From Hyphomonadaceae bacterium (GTDB taxonomy: Bacteria > Pseudomonadota > Alphaproteobacteria > Caulobacterales > Aquidulcibacteraceae): a DNA stretch of 63,287 bases. Position numbers and translations under genes: made by a program. This document shows positions 34,646-43,602 of this stretch, in pieces. Where the stretch lies: contig JALHOC010000010.1 in the NCBI GenBank assembly GCA_022843225.1, positions 1-63,287 of the forward strand, written 5' to 3'. The stretch's first letter is position 1; each line of letters begins with the position of its first letter. The notes beneath the pieces were generated by a model, which saw only the letters and a list, made by a program, of their open reading frames with translations, was not told the origin of the DNA and ran no database searches.

Positions 34646-37054
34646 TTAGAACGCGTAGCGGCCAATCAGTTGGAAGACTGGGCCGGCGGATTCTGTTTCG
34701 AGCTCGTATTCGTCATAGCTGCGGGCAGCCTGGTCGATGTGATCGGCGAACTTATCGAATATCTCGTCTTTCGACGAATCGAGAAGGTTCGATCCGGTTA
34801 AGCGCAGCGTGAAGCTTTCACCGAAACGCTTCTCGACAAACATTTCGAGGTCGGCGCCGTATTCGGTTGTCACTTCCTCACCAACGACGCGGCTGAAGGC
34901 CTCGCCTTGATTGCGGTAAGACGCGCCAAACGATGCTCCGAGGCTCGGCATGTCGTGAATGAAGCCGACATTCAAAATCGACTCCGCTTGAGAGTTAAAC
35001 CGACGTGATCCGAATTCATCGTCGATCTCACTGTCGAGCCAGCTATAATTGAGGAACACGCCCGTATTCTCCAAGCCAATCGCTGTGAGCGGCGCTGAGT
35101 AATCGATTTCCACGCCCCACACCGTGCCATCGCCGGTATTACGCGTAGAGAACACGCGCGCCGCGCCGCCTTCGCTGCCAACCACGCCGGTATTGAAGAT
35201 TTCGATCACGTCCGTGACGTCGCGGTAGAAAAAGTTGATGCCCGCCACGCCGGTACGACCGAGACGGCGTTCATAACCGACGTCGATGCCCCAAGCAGTT
35301 TCCGCGCTGAGACCAGGGTTGCCAACGAAATCGTTGTCGCCAAGCTCTGCTTCGAGCACCGCTGGCGAAAGGAAGTTGAAGCTCGGATTGCGCACCGTCC
35401 GCGCCAGCGACGCGAACAAGCGATCTTCTTCCGACAAGTTCCAACGCAGGTGGAGCGACGGAAGCAGGAACTCGTATGAATTGTCCGAGGTCGCGCCCCC
35501 GAGTGTGCGGTCGGTGATTTCGATCTCGGTGGTTTCGTAGCGAAGGCCGGCTTCCCAAACAAACGGTCCGCTCTCGCCCTCGATCATCACATAAGGGTCA
35601 AGCCGCGTGCGTTCGATCGTGTTGTCGCCGCCCGGATTGGCCGTGATGGCTGGCGCCACATAAGCAGGCACGCCAGGCGTCGCAATGTAGTCAGCCAGGT
35701 TTGCTGTGGGAAGCAGCGTTCCGTTGCTGAGCGATACGCGGAACCGACCTTCTCCCGCGAAGATGTCGCGCTCTTTGGTCTGATAATCGATCCCGAAGCT
35801 AAGCTGGCCCAGTCCCGCTTCGCGCTCGTGTGAGAGGCGGATTGAATTCTCCGCATCGTCCACCCGGTAGCTCACGAGGTCGTGTGTAATGCGATCGGCC
35901 TCAGGAAAGATGCGGTTCGCCGCCGGGATTGGAATGAATTCGCTCCCCCGTAGATACTCAACCTCGGTTTCGAACTCCGGTTCGTCGGTCTCGAAACGCG
36001 CATGGCCAAGCCGCACACTGGTCTCGCCGCCCAACATCGGGAAAGTATAGCGGCCGCTCAGCGAGTAGCTGGTCTGCTCGGTATCGACATCGTTAGAGTT
36101 CAACGTGAACAAGGATGGATCCACACGAATGGCGTCGAAGCTCGCAGGATTGACATTGGTCCCGCCGGTGGCCGTCGTCAGGTTAACATATTCTATCGAG
36201 TCTTCGTCCGCGGTGCGATCGGTGCGGACATAGAAACCGTCAAGCTGCAGTTCGCCGCCAAACGCATCGACCTCATAGCTGAAATTCCCGGAATAGTCGG
36301 TGCCGTCGCGAACATCGGTTTGGTCCTCAATGGTCTGAAGGATACCGCCTGGTTCATCATAGCGCGCGCTGAATTTATCCTTGGGATTGTGCCGGTCCTG
36401 CATGTTGAGGCCGACGAGCATGCGGCCGCCGAGCAGCTCCCCGCCCCAAACGCCGCCAAGGACCTGTCCCCAATGGGCGTCATTGTCGAAATAAAGCGCG
36501 CCAGCGCGAACATAGCCGCCGTCGAGCGAAAGAGAATCGCGCAGAACGATGTTCACGGCGCCGGCGACCGCGTCGCCCGAGCGATTGGCCGATGGGCTGC
36601 GCACGATTTCGACGCGCTCAATCAATTCGGCGGGAATGCGGTCCACGAAGAAGGAGCCGTCCGCGCCATTGCCGAAGGCGCCCGAATCCGCGCCCGAGCC
36701 GGGGACTTGCTCGCCGTTAATCAGGATTTGCGTGTAGGCGGGGTCCAGGCCGCGCAGGCGCACGCCGTCGCTCTCGAGGACGTCCGACAAGAACGCAACA
36801 CTCGGCACCCGCTTGAGGGCATCGCCGACAGTCAGCGGCTCAAAGCGTTGGAAATAGTCGGAGCCATATTCGAGTACGGGCGCCGCGCCATCGACTCGGT
36901 TCCGGTACTGAATTTGGCCCAGAACAACGATATCCTCCGCGCTGGCGATCGGCTCGCCGTTGGCCTCCTGCGCCGACGCCGGGCCAGCGAGACCAATCGC
37001 CAATGCGGCGCTCGCCGCGCCGAACAACCAATTCCGTGAAGAGCGAAATTTCAT
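34646..37054 (-). CDS. TonB-dependent outer-membrane receptor
   Basis: An 802-residue TonB-dependent receptor. It has a Sec signal (cleavage near ASAQ, residue ~28), a TonB-box-like EDIVVLG just after it, a plug domain (about residues 55-175: GDALKRVPSV, VRLRGLDPAYTQILING, VERVEIVRSPSANRSGDAVAGAVNI split over that span) and a C-terminal 22-strand barrel ending in the terminal Phe. Ligand not readable from sequence. It is divergent from the phytase gene across 136 nt, so shared control is plausible. A CCCCCG/CGGGGG hairpin sits over its ribosome-binding region. Confidence 0.94.
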   Translation of the reverse strand: MKFRSSRNWLFGAASAALAIGLAGPASAQEANGEPIASAEDIVVLGQIQYRNRVDGAAPVLEYGSDYFQRFEPLTVGDALKRVPSVAFLSDVLESDGVRLRGLDPAYTQILINGEQVPGSGADSGAFGNGADGSFFVDRIPAELIERVEIVRSPSANRSGDAVAGAVNIVLRDSLSLDGGYVRAGALYFDNDAHWGQVLGGVWGGELLGGRMLVGLNMQDRHNPKDKFSARYDEPGGILQTIEDQTDVRDGTDYSGNFSYEVDAFGGELQLDGFYVRTDRTADEDSIEYVNLTTATGGTNVNPASFDAIRVDPSLFTLNSNDVDTEQTSYSLSGRYTFPMLGGETSVRLGHARFETDEPEFETEVEYLRGSEFIPIPAANRIFPEADRITHDLVSYRVDDAENSIRLSHEREAGLGQLSFGIDYQTKERDIFAGEGRFRVSLSNGTLLPTANLADYIATPGVPAYVAPAITANPGGDNTIERTRLDPYVMIEGESGPFVWEAGLRYETTEIEITDRTLGGATSDNSYEFLLPSLHLRWNLSEEDRLFASLARTVRNPSFNFLSPAVLEAELGDNDFVGNPGLSAETAWGIDVGYERRLGRTGVAGINFFYRDVTDVIEIFNTGVVGSEGGAARVFSTRNTGDGTVWGVEIDYSAPLTAIGLENTGVFLNYSWLDSEIDDEFGSRRFNSQAESILNVGFIHDMPSLGASFGASYRNQGEAFSRVVGEEVTTEYGADLEMFVEKRFGESFTLRLTGSNLLDSSKDEIFDKFADHIDQAARSYDEYELETESAGPVFQLIGRYAF

Positions 37055-37063
37055 TTGAGAGCA

Positions 37064-37089
37064 CCCCCGTATTCATGTGCGAGCGGGGG
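37064..37089 (-). repeat. Leader hairpin of the TonB receptor
   Basis: On the minus-strand mRNA, CCCCCG (37084-37089) pairs with CGGGGG (37064-37069), 15 nt apart. The right arm contains the G-run that would serve as Shine-Dalgarno sequence ~10 nt before the ATG at 37054. It could mask ribosome binding; it is too far from a T-run to be a terminator. Confidence 0.45.
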
Positions 37090-37123
37090 CTTAACTTTGC
37101 AGTGTGACGGTTCGGATTCGCTT

Positions 37124-37141
37124 CTGTGATGATAGTGTCAA
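37124..37141 (+). promoter_or_regulatory. Candidate Pho box upstream of the phytase
   Basis: CTGTGAT-4 nt-GTGTCAA has the two 7-bp direct repeats with a 4-nt spacer seen in PhoB boxes (CTGTCAT-N4-CTGTCAT), with one and two mismatches. It lies 50 nt before the phytase ATG and within the divergent region shared with the TonB receptor. On the minus strand its right half also gives a TTGACA -35-like hexamer. Confidence 0.35.
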
Positions 37142-37190
37142 AATCGTCGGGCATGGCATGAAGCGACAAATCAGCCACACGAGAGCTTTC

Positions 37191-38225
37191 ATGCGTTCCC
37201 TTACGTCGCTTCTACTGCTTCTTTCCATCTCCGCCTGCGCGCATGCGCCCACGTCGCGCATCGCAGCATTAGGTGAAACAGCGGCGGTATCGGCAACTGG
37301 CGATGCCGCTGACGATCCCGCGATCTGGGTCGCGCCCACGCCGTCGCAAAGCCTCGTCATCGCAACGCAGAAGCAAGGCGGGCTCTACGTGTTCGATCTC
37401 GCCGGCGCTATCGTCCAGGAAACCCCCGGCGGGCGGCCAAACAATGTCGATCTGCGCGACGCGTTCGCTTGGCCCGAGGGCGCGGGCGTTCTCGTGGGCG
37501 CCAGTGATCGCACCGACAATACGATCGTGCTCTGGCGCTTCGACTCTACGGCACGCCGGCTTGAGCCGATCCCCCGCGCGCGGATCGCCACGGGGTTCGC
37601 CGAGATCTACGGTTTTTGCCTCGGGCGCATGGGTGCGGACATAGTCGCGATCGCTACCGACAAGAACAGCGGCGAAGTCGGCGTGTGGCGGCTTACGGCC
37701 GATACGAGCGGCACAATCTCGGGCGTGCGCATCGCTGGTTATGTCCTGGGCACAATTGCCGAAGGCTGTGTCGTCGATGATGAGATCGGCGAATACTACG
37801 TCGCTCAGGAACTCGAAGGCCTGTGGCGCGTTGCGCTCGCTGACGCCGATGGCTCAGAGCGGCGGTTAGTTGACCATGTCCGGCGCGGCGGCAATCTTTC
37901 GCCCGATGTCGAAGGTGTCACCTTGTGGCTCGGCGCTGGCGGCGCGGGTTATATCATCGTCTCATCGCAGGGCGCTTCGCGCTTCGATGTCTATAATCGC
38001 GGCGACAACGCCTATCGCGGCGGCTTTCATATCTCCCCCTCCCCGCGTGGCGACGCGGACGCGGTACAAGGCACCGACGGCATCGATGTGATCTCGGCCA
38101 ATTTGGGCCCTGATTTGCCCCAAGGCCTGTTTGTTGCGCAGGACGACGAAAACACCGCGCCGCGTGCGCTGCAGAACTTTAAGTACGTGTCGTGGGCCGA
38201 CATCGCGACAGCACTTGGACTTTAA
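37191..38225 (+). CDS. Beta-propeller phytase (3-phytase) lipoprotein
   Basis: A 344-residue protein. The start at 37191 gives a lipoprotein signal ending ISAC (Cys15), so the enzyme should be lipid-anchored in the envelope. The mature part is a six-bladed beta-propeller phytase: DDPAIWV near the start, GGRPNNVDLR, YGFCLGR, EGCVVDDE, YYVAQELEGLWR and TDGIDV near the end are family blocks. It removes phosphates from phytate using Ca2+. TonB-dependent receptors on both sides match the phytase-receptor clusters known in Caulobacterales and sphingomonads. Confidence 0.93.
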   Translation: MRSLTSLLLLLSISACAHAPTSRIAALGETAAVSATGDAADDPAIWVAPTPSQSLVIATQKQGGLYVFDLAGAIVQETPGGRPNNVDLRDAFAWPEGAGVLVGASDRTDNTIVLWRFDSTARRLEPIPRARIATGFAEIYGFCLGRMGADIVAIATDKNSGEVGVWRLTADTSGTISGVRIAGYVLGTIAEGCVVDDEIGEYYVAQELEGLWRVALADADGSERRLVDHVRRGGNLSPDVEGVTLWLGAGGAGYIIVSSQGASRFDVYNRGDNAYRGGFHISPSPRGDADAVQGTDGIDVISANLGPDLPQGLFVAQDDENTAPRALQNFKYVSWADIATALGL

Positions 38226-40402
38226 AATCGCAGGCTCACGCCAGCTTGCGCTAATCTCGGAGCGCCCGGCAGGATGCCGCGCGCGCGATCGACGATGTAG
38301 ACCTCGTCGAAGATGTTCTTCACCGTGACGAAGAACGTAGCGTCGCCGCCGCCGGGCGTAACATTAGCCGTCCAGTTCACGATCGTCGCGTCCTCGATCA
38401 AGCCGATCTGCCCATTCGCGCTTTCACCGATGGTGTTGCGGTCGTCGGCAAACATCTCCCCCGTGTGCTGGACTTCGAGCTGCGTCTGCAGCCACTCGCC
38501 GCGCTCATAGCCGATCGCCGCCGAGACAATCCATTCCGGCGCATAGGGCAAACGATTGCCGGTCACGCTCACGCATGTCGGCCCCGGAGCCGGCGGAACA
38601 ATCCCGGCGCAATTCGAACCGGCGATGTTCGAGAAGCGCGCGCCCACATAATCGGCTTCGGCGAGATAGGTCGCTGCAACGCGCAAGGTGATGTCATCGG
38701 CTTGCATCAGTCCCGCATCACGCAGTGAGAGGTGAAGCGAGCCTTCAAGGCCCGAATGGCGCGTTTCGCCGGCACTGGTCAGCGTTGATCCCACCCCGCC
38801 CGCAACCGATGCGGGCACGATTTGGTTGTCGAAATCCATGCGAAAAGCGGTCACATCGAAGCGCGCGCCGGCCCCGATGTCGCCGCGCACGCCAAACTCC
38901 CAATTGACGCTCTCTTCGGCGCCGAGTTCGACCACGCCGCCCGTATTGGTAATCACGTCCTCAACGCGCGGCGGCGCAAAGCCGCGATGCACGCCGCCAT
39001 AGAGGACGACATCGTCGCGAATGTCATAGGTGACGCCCAGACCCGGGATCACTTCTGTCAGGTCTGTCTCCCCGCTCTGGCCGTTGAGGCGATTGAGGCG
39101 CTCATAGGTGATCGATTCGACGCGCACGCCCGGCTGCACATTGAGCCGACCGAACGCGAACTCGGCCGTCGCGAATGCCGACCACGCTTCCGCATTGCGC
39201 AGATTGCTTTCGATGACGCCGGCATTGGGGCCAATGCCCGGCGTGCGCCCCGTCGGCGTATCGGCGTTGACCTGAAGGCGGTTTTGCCGCTCGACATGAT
39301 AGCGCGCGCCAGTTTCGATCTCAGCCGGCGCCCCAAACAGGTCGCCGCGCCAGTTTAGCCGGCTTTCCAAACCGTACACGTGATACTCGCGCAGGCGCCC
39401 TTCTGTGCCGCAAGTCGTGTTGAGGTTGGCCATGCCCGCGCAGGCGGGATCGCTTACATCGCTCGGTCGCTGGCCCGAGTTCGAGGATTGGCGCCACCAA
39501 TCGCGATTGAAATAGATCCAATAGGCCGAAGTCGTCAGCGAGAACGCGTCGGATATCTCCCAACCATGGGTGAGGCTCGATGTGTAACGCTGCGTCTCAA
39601 AATGATCGTTCGGGAACGGATTGCCATACGGGTCCGCCGCGTATTCAGCGGCGGTTAGTCCAGAATAGCTGACCTGGCTGTCTTCGGTCGCCATGCCAAC
39701 ACGAAATATCAGCGCGTGATCAGAACCGAGATCGCGCTCGGCTTTGAGATAGAGATCGTCGAAGCGCAGCGCATGATTGGCGCGCACGCCATCGAACTGG
39801 GTGCTGTTGCCGTGTGCAAGCAGACGCGTGCCGAGTACTTCGCCGCCTATGAAGCCATCCACTTCGCCGTAGCCACGCGAGCCGCCTGCCGCCATGAGCT
39901 GCGCCTCAAACGCGCTCGGCGCTGCGGGCGTGACATAATTCACCACGCCGCCCACCGTGTTGGGGCCAAAGCGCACTTGGCTCGCGCCCTTGAGGACTTC
40001 GATGCGCTCGAAGCGCCGCACGGGCGGGTGCGAGTACGTCGCGTTGTCGCCATAGGGCGCGTAGGTCAGCGGCAGGCCGTCTTCCAGCAGCAGCGTCTTG
40101 GTTGACCGCGAAGGCGCCAAGCCGCGCACGCCGATATTGGGCCGCAAGCCCAAGCCCTCCTCGTCGCGAGGGAACACGCCGGCCACCTGGCGCAGCGCCT
40201 CGTTCACTGTGAGCACACGGGCAGCCTCCAGGTCTTCCTGCTCGATGGTCGCGCCGGAGCCGGGAATGTGCATGAGGTCGCCGCGCTGGCCGACCACGAC
40301 AATCTCGCTGGCGTCCGGGCCCTCCTGCGCGGCTGCATTGCCTGCTGCGGCCAACGCCACCAGCAGGGCCGCGTGCGCGACCGAATTGAATTTGAGTTTC
40401 AT
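38222..40402 (-). CDS. TonB-dependent receptor (FecA-like)
   Basis: A 726-residue receptor. It has a signal peptide (cleavage near NAAAQ), the TonB-box-like SEIVVVGQ, a plug (VNEALRQVAGVFPRDEE, IGVRGLAPSRSTKTLLLEDG, RFERIEVLKGASQVRFGPNTVGG spread over residues ~60-160) and a barrel ending in RF. The plug resembles FecA-type ferric-citrate or siderophore receptors. I place the start at 40402, since GGAG is 6 nt upstream of it and abuts the alternative ATG at 40408. The gene meets the phytase tail-to-tail with a 4-nt overlap. Confidence 0.93.
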   Translation of the reverse strand: MKLKFNSVAHAALLVALAAAGNAAAQEGPDASEIVVVGQRGDLMHIPGSGATIEQEDLEAARVLTVNEALRQVAGVFPRDEEGLGLRPNIGVRGLAPSRSTKTLLLEDGLPLTYAPYGDNATYSHPPVRRFERIEVLKGASQVRFGPNTVGGVVNYVTPAAPSAFEAQLMAAGGSRGYGEVDGFIGGEVLGTRLLAHGNSTQFDGVRANHALRFDDLYLKAERDLGSDHALIFRVGMATEDSQVSYSGLTAAEYAADPYGNPFPNDHFETQRYTSSLTHGWEISDAFSLTTSAYWIYFNRDWWRQSSNSGQRPSDVSDPACAGMANLNTTCGTEGRLREYHVYGLESRLNWRGDLFGAPAEIETGARYHVERQNRLQVNADTPTGRTPGIGPNAGVIESNLRNAEAWSAFATAEFAFGRLNVQPGVRVESITYERLNRLNGQSGETDLTEVIPGLGVTYDIRDDVVLYGGVHRGFAPPRVEDVITNTGGVVELGAEESVNWEFGVRGDIGAGARFDVTAFRMDFDNQIVPASVAGGVGSTLTSAGETRHSGLEGSLHLSLRDAGLMQADDITLRVAATYLAEADYVGARFSNIAGSNCAGIVPPAPGPTCVSVTGNRLPYAPEWIVSAAIGYERGEWLQTQLEVQHTGEMFADDRNTIGESANGQIGLIEDATIVNWTANVTPGGGDATFFVTVKNIFDEVYIVDRARGILPGAPRLAQAGVSLRF

Positions 40403-40408
40403 TCGCAT

Positions 40409-40442
40409 CTCCGTATTTGCGAATAACTCGCAACTACGGGAG
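40409..40442 (-). promoter_or_regulatory. Start-site palindrome: Fur-box-like and SD-masking hairpin
   Basis: The 17-bp core at 40417-40433 (minus strand TTGCGAGT-T-ATTCGCAA) is palindromic with a single mismatch, like 7-1-7 or 8-1-8 Fur operators. The palindrome extends outwards: CTCCGTATTTGCGA (40409-40422) faces TCGCAACTACGGGAG (40428-40442) with one bulge and one mismatch. In mRNA this hairpin would bury the GGAG ribosome-binding site of the receptor. DNA operator and RNA switch readings are both possible. Confidence 0.55.
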
Positions 40443-40657
40443 ACGCAAGCTCTATTCTCAGGCCTAGGATTGAGTTGGGTTACTCGGCTGCACTGGGGAA
40501 GCGCCTGGCGCTCCGGCCGTCAGAATACGCGTGAAGTCAGCAAACGCAGACCAGCGAACAGAATTGCGCACACCATCATTATGGGACCCAGAATGCGCAG
40601 CAGCTTAGCTGTTGACGCAAGGTTGCGCCTGTTGCTGTGGGGTTGCGCCCGGCCAGC
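40443..40657. other. Intergenic region between cysS and the TonB receptor
   Basis: About 215 nt with no convincing gene. It must contain the receptor promoter, transcribed leftwards; I cannot pick a clear -35/-10 pair. Two codirectional T-poor hairpins are weak. The stop of cysS lies at 40658. Confidence 0.5.
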
Positions 40658-42037
40658 TCATCCCTTGCGCCTCCATGTTGAGCCGCTCGGCCCGTCCATC
40701 ACTTCGACGCCCTTCTCGGCTAGCGCGTCGCGGAGTCGATCGGCCTCGGCCCAATCCTTCCGGTTTCGGGCCGCAACCCGCTCAGCGACTAGCGTATCTA
40801 TGGCGAGCGCGGCGTGTTCGCCGAACGAAGCGCGGAACCATGTCGACGGCTCTTCGGTGAGAACGCCCATCAGGTTCGCGGCGGCGAGCAAGGCGCCCTT
40901 CGCCGCCGCCTGCTCCGCCGCCTTCTTGGCGTTGTTGGCGTTGGTCACGAGCGCGGAGATCTCGGCGATGGCGGCGGGCGTGTTGAGATCGTCAGCCAGC
41001 GCCGCGACGAAAGCAGCTGGCGCTTCGACATCGGCAGCCTCCACGTCCTTCAGACGCAACAGTGCGCCGTAGAGCCGATCCAGGCTCGCCTGCGCTTGCT
41101 TGAGCAGATCATCGCTCCAATCCAGCGGCGCGCGATAATGGCCCGACAGCAACGCCCAGCGGATGGTCTCGCCCTGCCAGCCCTGTTCGAGCAATTCACG
41201 CACAGTGACGATGTTGCCGATCGACTTCGACATCTTCTCCTTGTCCATCGTCAGCATGCCATTGTGCATCCACACGCGCGCTAGAGGCGCATGATAGGCG
41301 CTTTCCGATTGCGCGATTTCGTTTTCGTGGTGCGGGAACACGAGATCGAGGCCCCCGCCATGAATGTCTATGGTTTCGCCCAATTGCGCCGCGATCATCG
41401 CCGAGCACTCGATGTGCCAGCCCGGACGCCCGGCGCCGAACGGCGCATCCCAACTCGGGTCTCCCGGCTTCGACGCCTTCCAGAGCGCGAAATCGGACGG
41501 ATGGCGTTTATCGTCCTCGCCCTCGACGCGCGCGCCGGCTTGCAAATCCTCCTGCGCGCGCCGCGAGAGCTTGCCGTAATCGGCGTCGGCGGCGACCGAG
41601 AAATACACCCCGCTCGGCACTGCATAGGCCGAGCCTTGCGCGATCAACTTTTCGATCAACGCGATCATGTCGCCAACATGGGCGGTTGCGCGCGGTTCAA
41701 ACGTCGGCGCCAAAACGCCCAATGCGCCGACATCCTCGCGATAGATACGTGCGAACTTGTTGGTGATGACATCGATGGACACGCCGGCCTCGGCGGCGGC
41801 GCGGATGATCTTGTCATCGATGTCGGTGTAGTTCGACGCATAGAGCACCGCGTCGGCGTCGTATTTTTGGCGCAGCATCCGAAACAGCAGATCGAACACT
41901 ACGGCGGGCCGCGCATTGCCAATGTGGGGGTGATTGTAGACGGTCGAACCGCAGACATACATCGTCACCCGCTTGGGATCGGCGGGGACAAACGGCTCTT
42001 TACGGCGCGTCAGCGTATTGGTGAGGGCGATTTCCAT
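40658..42037 (-). CDS. cysS: Cysteine--tRNA ligase
   Basis: A 459-residue class I synthetase. The HIGH-type motif is HPHIGN (37-42), KMSKS is at 268-272, and the zinc ligands Cys29, Cys211, His236 and Glu240 are visible (MYVCGSTVYN, HIECSAM, FPHHENE). It charges tRNA-Cys. Normal length for the family. The start has no strong alternative; the divergent folE leader begins ~60 nt away. Confidence 0.96.
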   Translation of the reverse strand: MEIALTNTLTRRKEPFVPADPKRVTMYVCGSTVYNHPHIGNARPAVVFDLLFRMLRQKYDADAVLYASNYTDIDDKIIRAAAEAGVSIDVITNKFARIYREDVGALGVLAPTFEPRATAHVGDMIALIEKLIAQGSAYAVPSGVYFSVAADADYGKLSRRAQEDLQAGARVEGEDDKRHPSDFALWKASKPGDPSWDAPFGAGRPGWHIECSAMIAAQLGETIDIHGGGLDLVFPHHENEIAQSESAYHAPLARVWMHNGMLTMDKEKMSKSIGNIVTVRELLEQGWQGETIRWALLSGHYRAPLDWSDDLLKQAQASLDRLYGALLRLKDVEAADVEAPAAFVAALADDLNTPAAIAEISALVTNANNAKKAAEQAAAKGALLAAANLMGVLTEEPSTWFRASFGEHAALAIDTLVAERVAARNRKDWAEADRLRDALAEKGVEVMDGPSGSTWRRKG

Positions 42038-42116
42038 GGCGTGCTTCTAGCGACAGGACGTGCTAGGCTCCATATCTAAGCGGGGCGCATGGCCCCGGCT
42101 GCCTGAGGGTAAACCC

Positions 42117-42192
42117 GCGGGCGGGCGTTAAGTCCGGGTGTCCATCTCGCGCGTATAGCGTTGGAACCCTCCCGGCTCGACCTCCGCCCCTC
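42117..42192 (+). promoter_or_regulatory. Candidate THF-II (folE-motif) riboswitch
   Basis: The folE leader carries GCGTTAAGTCCGGGTGTCC (42125-42142), which I recall as close to the core of the alphaproteobacterial folE RNA motif, now called THF-II. Stems can form: an outer GGGCGG/CCGCCC and an inner CCGGG/CCCGG (with GGGT/ACCC inside). The region lies directly upstream of the folE ATG at 42215. The identity rests on memory of the motif and is not a model hit. Confidence 0.4.
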
Positions 42193-42214
42193 AGACGTTA
42201 AGGACCTCCCCCTT

Positions 42215-42829
42215 ATGAGTGAAATTCTGAAATGGCGTACGCCCGAAGAGGCGCATGCAAAGCGCCCGTCCCGCGAGGCGGCCATGGAAGCGGTGCAAAC
42301 TTTGATCGCCTGGGCCGGCGATGACCCCGCGCGCGAGGGGCTGAAGGATACGCCCAAGCGCGTCGTCGACGCCTTCCGCGAATGGTACCGCGGCTATGAC
42401 GAGAACCCGGCGGATGAGCTCTCCCGCGTGTTCGAGGACGTGGGCGGCTATGACGATATCGTCATGCTCAAGAACATCGATGTCGAGAGCCATTGCGAAC
42501 ACCACATGGCGCCATTCCTTGGCAAGGCTTTCGTGGCCTACCTGCCCACCGATGCCGTCGTCGGCATTTCCAAAATCGCGCGCGTGGTCGAGATTTTCGC
42601 GAAGCGCCTTCAGACGCAGGAAACCATGACCTCGCAAATCGCCGAAGCGATCAATCACACCTTGAAGCCGCGCGGCGTCGCGGTGCTGATCGACGCCGAG
42701 CATCAATGCATGTCCACGCGCGGCGTCCACCACAAGGACGTGACGACAGTGACGACGCAATTCACCGGCGCGTTTAAAGACGACGCGGAGCTTCGCAATC
42801 GGTTCTTGAAGCTGGCGGGCTATGGGTGA
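42215..42829 (+). CDS. folE: GTP cyclohydrolase I
   Basis: A 204-residue enzyme with the zinc ligands Cys94 and His97 (SHCEHHMAPF) and Cys165 (AEHQCMSTRG), plus GISKIARVV. It converts GTP to dihydroneopterin triphosphate, the first folate/pterin step. The start at 42215 (MSEILKW) keeps the normal length; an upstream in-frame ATG at 42161 lies in the leader. folP, a later folate gene, lies ~18 kb away in this window. Confidence 0.95.
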   Translation: MSEILKWRTPEEAHAKRPSREAAMEAVQTLIAWAGDDPAREGLKDTPKRVVDAFREWYRGYDENPADELSRVFEDVGGYDDIVMLKNIDVESHCEHHMAPFLGKAFVAYLPTDAVVGISKIARVVEIFAKRLQTQETMTSQIAEAINHTLKPRGVAVLIDAEHQCMSTRGVHHKDVTTVTTQFTGAFKDDAELRNRFLKLAGYG

Positions 42830-42831
42830 AG

Positions 42832-43542
42832 CTAACCGCCTCTTTCCACGCCCAGCGAGTATGGAATGAAGAGCGTGAGCTCTAGATCGCCTGTGCGCAA
42901 CCAAGCGACCTGACTCTCAAGGCCGGACACAGAAACCGAATACCCACTCCCGAAGAGGTTTGCTGCACTTTGCCCGTCGGCGGCGATCGCCTGCAGTAGC
43001 TGTTCTCTATACCGATCGACGCCAACCATCGTGAGCTGACTTTCGCCGATCTCCATCTCTGTTCGGCCTGGCTTAGGCGCCTGGTTTACAAATTCTGTAA
43101 TTCGCTGCTGAACGCTCTCCAGCGTGTCGTTGGCTGAAATCGGGGTACGCAAACGCACGGTGATGGTGCTGGTGTCGGGCCGGCGATCCGCGCGAATGAG
43201 GTCCTCGGCCGCCGCGAGCGAGAATGGCCGCACGATTCCGACATCATCGTCCACAATCGCGAGCGTGACCGCGCCAGGGCGTGCACGGCTTTGGAGACCG
43301 CGAAGTGCCTCGCGCATTTCACTGAGCCGTTGGCTTTGGTCGCGTGTATCGTTTCGGATTTCCAAAGCAATTACAGCGAAATCTGCTCTCCTTTTCAGAG
43401 ACGCAGTGGGCGGGACCAGTTCTTCGTAAGATGCCGCACGCCTACTTGCGGTCACCACGATTTCTTCGTCCTGAGCCCACGCATTGGTCGCCGAAGAAAC
43501 TGCAACCGCCAGTGCGCATGCCGCCATAATCTTTCTGATCAT
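42832..43542 (-). CDS. Secreted protein with a TonB-box-like N-terminus
   Basis: A 236-residue protein with a Sec signal (cleavage after AWAQ, ~residue 24), directly followed by EEIVVTASRR (27-35), the sequence typical of TonB boxes at the start of outer-membrane receptors. No plug or barrel follows. The remainder is a mixed alpha/beta domain with a SIMPL/DUF541-like feel (ALRGLQSRA, VSVSGLESQVAWLR), but I cannot assign it. It may be a soluble periplasmic protein that talks to TonB, or the motif may be accidental. Confidence 0.75.
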   Translation of the reverse strand: MIRKIMAACALAVAVSSATNAWAQDEEIVVTASRRAASYEELVPPTASLKRRADFAVIALEIRNDTRDQSQRLSEMREALRGLQSRARPGAVTLAIVDDDVGIVRPFSLAAAEDLIRADRRPDTSTITVRLRTPISANDTLESVQQRITEFVNQAPKPGRTEMEIGESQLTMVGVDRYREQLLQAIAADGQSAANLFGSGYSVSVSGLESQVAWLRTGDLELTLFIPYSLGVERGG

Positions 43543-43602
43543 GAAGACCTCCCGTACGCGAACCCTACCGCTTTTGCCGACCTTGACCAGGGAGGTGACC
43601 GC

